This document shows, in pieces, positions 30,837 to 32,293 of a stretch of 32,293 bases of DNA. Location of the stretch: positions 1 through 32,293 of the forward strand of contig JAFRRO010000061.1 of the NCBI GenBank assembly GCA_017428025.1. Direction: 5' to 3'. The translations under genes were made by a program, and so were the position numbers. Source of the DNA: Clostridia bacterium. Its GTDB lineage: Bacteria; Bacillota; Clostridia; Christensenellales; CAG-138. A model generated the notes under the pieces. It was given only the letters and a program-made list of their open reading frames with translations, ran no database searches and had not been told where the DNA came from. How positions within the stretch are numbered: position 1 is the first letter of the stretch; every line of letters begins with the position of its first letter.

Positions 30837-32293
30837 ATGGCGGGAAAGAATCGTATGAGCAAGGAAAACGGTGTGACAAAGGAACGAAAATCGAAGAGAA
30901 CGCGCATCGTATTGTGTGCGGTTGCGCTGGTGCTGGCGATTGCGGCGGCGGTCGGCGCGCGGGCGGTGTACCGGATTCTGAAGCAGCCGGAGAAGCTGTT
31001 CGAGCATGCGGCGGCGACGCAGCTGCCGGAGAAGACGCCGCTTGCGCCTGCGTTTGAGCTGCCGACGGATCGCAGACCGGCCGTTTCGGAGACGCCGGAG
31101 AGCACGCGCGTTCCGGAGAAGCAGGGGATTCTGAACATCCTGCTGACGGGCATCGACGCTTTCGAGAACGGAAAGACGACGAGCGGGACCATGCCGCACA
31201 CGGACGCGATGATGGTGATTGCCGTCAATTTCGACAGCGACACGGTGGACCTGATCACGCTGCCGCGCGACACCCTGACGACCGTCCCGGGATATTCCGG
31301 ATTCTACAAGCTGAACGGCGTGTTCAACGTCGGTCTGAACGGAAAGTTCAAGACGTCCGGAAAGGCGGACGATCTGGCGGCGGGCTTTGAACTGACCTGC
31401 CGCACGGCGGAGCAGTGGCTCGGCGGCGTCTCGATCCCGTACTATTACGGGCTGGATTTTCAGGCAGTCATGGACATTGTGGATGCGATCGGCGGCATCG
31501 ATTATGACGTCGATCAGCCATTCCGTTCGCAGAGCGGCAAACGCGGATACGGCGTCGGCATGCACCATCTGGACGGCGATGCGGTCATGGGGTATCTGCG
31601 CATCCGACAGTCTGCGGACGGGCTGGACAGCTCGCGCACGGCGCGGCAGCGGCGGATGATGGTTGCGATCTTCAAAAAGCTGAAAACCGAAGGCAAGCTC
31701 TACCAGGTTCCCACGCTGATCTCCGCGGCGAACAGCGGCATCTATACGAACGCGTCGGCCGCGCAGACCACGGCGCTCGTGAATTTCGCGGCGAATCTGG
31801 ATCCGGAACGCATCCGGACGCGGTCCATGTACGGCGAGATCGGCGAGATCGAAGCCTACTGGCGGTTCGTGTACGTCGATCAGCAGAACCGGATCGACCT
31901 CATCCGCGAGGTCTACGGCATCGACGCGGAGCCGGTCGGCACCTGCACGAGACAGTACGAGCGCTGGCTCTACAGGATCGGGTTCGTGACGATCAAGCGT
32001 CTGCACCAGATCGAGAAGGTCCTGCAGCGCGTGGAGGAGAAGAAGGCGGCGGGCGCGACCTTTACGGACGAGCAGATCGCGCTGTACGGGGACTGCTACA
32101 TCGATTATCTGAACCTGCACGAGGCGTACGAGGCGTATTCGAAGGAGCTGGCGGACCTCTACGCAGGCACGCCGTGGCGCGAGAAGAAGGGAAGCCAAAG
32201 CAAGTGGACGGACGAGCAGAAGCAGCGGGATCAGGCGCTTTCCGAGCAGGAGACGGCGTACCGCGACCGCCTTGCAGAGCTGTCGAATACGGC
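30837..32293 (+). CDS. LytR-CpsA-Psr (LCP) family cell-wall ligase, 3' end outside window
   Basis: 485 codons are present. Two in-frame ATGs (30837 and 30855) are possible; neither has a good ribosome site. A short basic N-terminus precedes one transmembrane helix (IVLCAVALVLAIAAAVGA), then a Pro-rich linker and the LCP domain outside the cell: ILNILLTGIDAF, TDAMMVIAVNFDSDTVDLIT, LPRDTLT, GGIDYDV, and the Arg-rich signature LRIRQSADGLDSSRTARQRR. LCP enzymes attach undecaprenyl-linked polymers to peptidoglycan. After the domain an unusual charged, probably coiled-coil C-terminal region (from about residue 380) continues to the window edge. Confidence 0.88.
   Translation, partial: MAGKNRMSKENGVTKERKSKRTRIVLCAVALVLAIAAAVGARAVYRILKQPEKLFEHAAATQLPEKTPLAPAFELPTDRRPAVSETPESTRVPEKQGILNILLTGIDAFENGKTTSGTMPHTDAMMVIAVNFDSDTVDLITLPRDTLTTVPGYSGFYKLNGVFNVGLNGKFKTSGKADDLAAGFELTCRTAEQWLGGVSIPYYYGLDFQAVMDIVDAIGGIDYDVDQPFRSQSGKRGYGVGMHHLDGDAVMGYLRIRQSADGLDSSRTARQRRMMVAIFKKLKTEGKLYQVPTLISAANSGIYTNASAAQTTALVNFAANLDPERIRTRSMYGEIGEIEAYWRFVYVDQQNRIDLIREVYGIDAEPVGTCTRQYERWLYRIGFVTIKRLHQIEKVLQRVEEKKAAGATFTDEQIALYGDCYIDYLNLHEAYEAYSKELADLYAGTPWREKKGSQSKWTDEQKQRDQALSEQETAYRDRLAELSNT

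Noticed and set aside
30624..32198. 524-codon minus-strand open frame
   Set aside because: Antisense of the LCP gene, which has a promoter, a membrane helix and all LCP motifs.
1..32293. CRISPR array, rRNA genes or intact IS elements
   Set aside because: No regularly spaced repeats, no rRNA-like segments and no transposase-like frame were seen; the only recombinase is the serine enzyme.

Overview
The window looks like chromosomal DNA from a fairly GC-rich Gram-positive anaerobe of the class Clostridia. The evidence is Shine-Dalgarno sites of the AGGAGG type before most genes, lipobox-anchored solute-binding proteins, a MalC-type permease with extra N-terminal helices, an LCP cell-wall enzyme, and corrinoid methyltransferase genes of the acetogen/gut-Clostridia style. 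A gut Christensenellales- or Oscillospirales-like host is a guess, not something the sequence proves.

Region 1 (1-5426) is a visibly less GC-rich mobile island. It holds a partial XRE/S24 repressor, a second XRE regulator, a serine recombinase with a small overlapping partner gene, an HTH plus nucleotidyltransferase pair that resembles a toxin-antitoxin module, and several decayed gene ends. It stops abruptly against the 5' part of a tRNA-Arg gene (5427-5462, minus strand), which is cut in the anticodon loop. This marks the island/chromosome junction.

Region 2 (5544-20273, minus strand) is one tightly packed operon of 11 genes. Read 5' to 3' it encodes: a sugar-binding lipoprotein, two maltodextrin-type ABC permeases, an unassigned glycosidase-like protein, a GH127-like protein, a UroD-family methyltransferase, a GH13 enzyme, a corrinoid protein, a second UroD-family methyltransferase, a DUF2284 Cys-rich protein, a RACo-type corrinoid reactivator and a homocysteine S-methyltransferase, ending at a strong terminator. 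An AraC-family gene sits just upstream on the same strand. Direct repeats with 21-bp spacing lie before the operon promoter.

Region 3 (about 21259-29759, plus strand) carries a cytoplasmic GH13, two paralogous lipoproteins with a C-terminal membrane helix, a GH13 lipoprotein, and a xylose-isomerase-like protein, a PfkB kinase and a class II aldolase. Region 4 (29760-32293) has a 42-codon ORF, an AT-richer gene-poor stretch, and the start of an LCP-family gene running off the window.

Main idea: sugar import and glycoside hydrolysis are co-transcribed with a complete corrinoid methyl-transfer chain (methyltransferases, corrinoid carrier, reactivator, methyl acceptor enzyme). A simple reading is that an O-methylated sugar or oligosaccharide is imported, trimmed and demethylated, with the methyl group passed through the corrinoid protein to homocysteine to give methionine, while the freed sugar enters an isomerase/kinase/aldolase route. 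This is inference from gene content; the substrate is not visible in the sequence.
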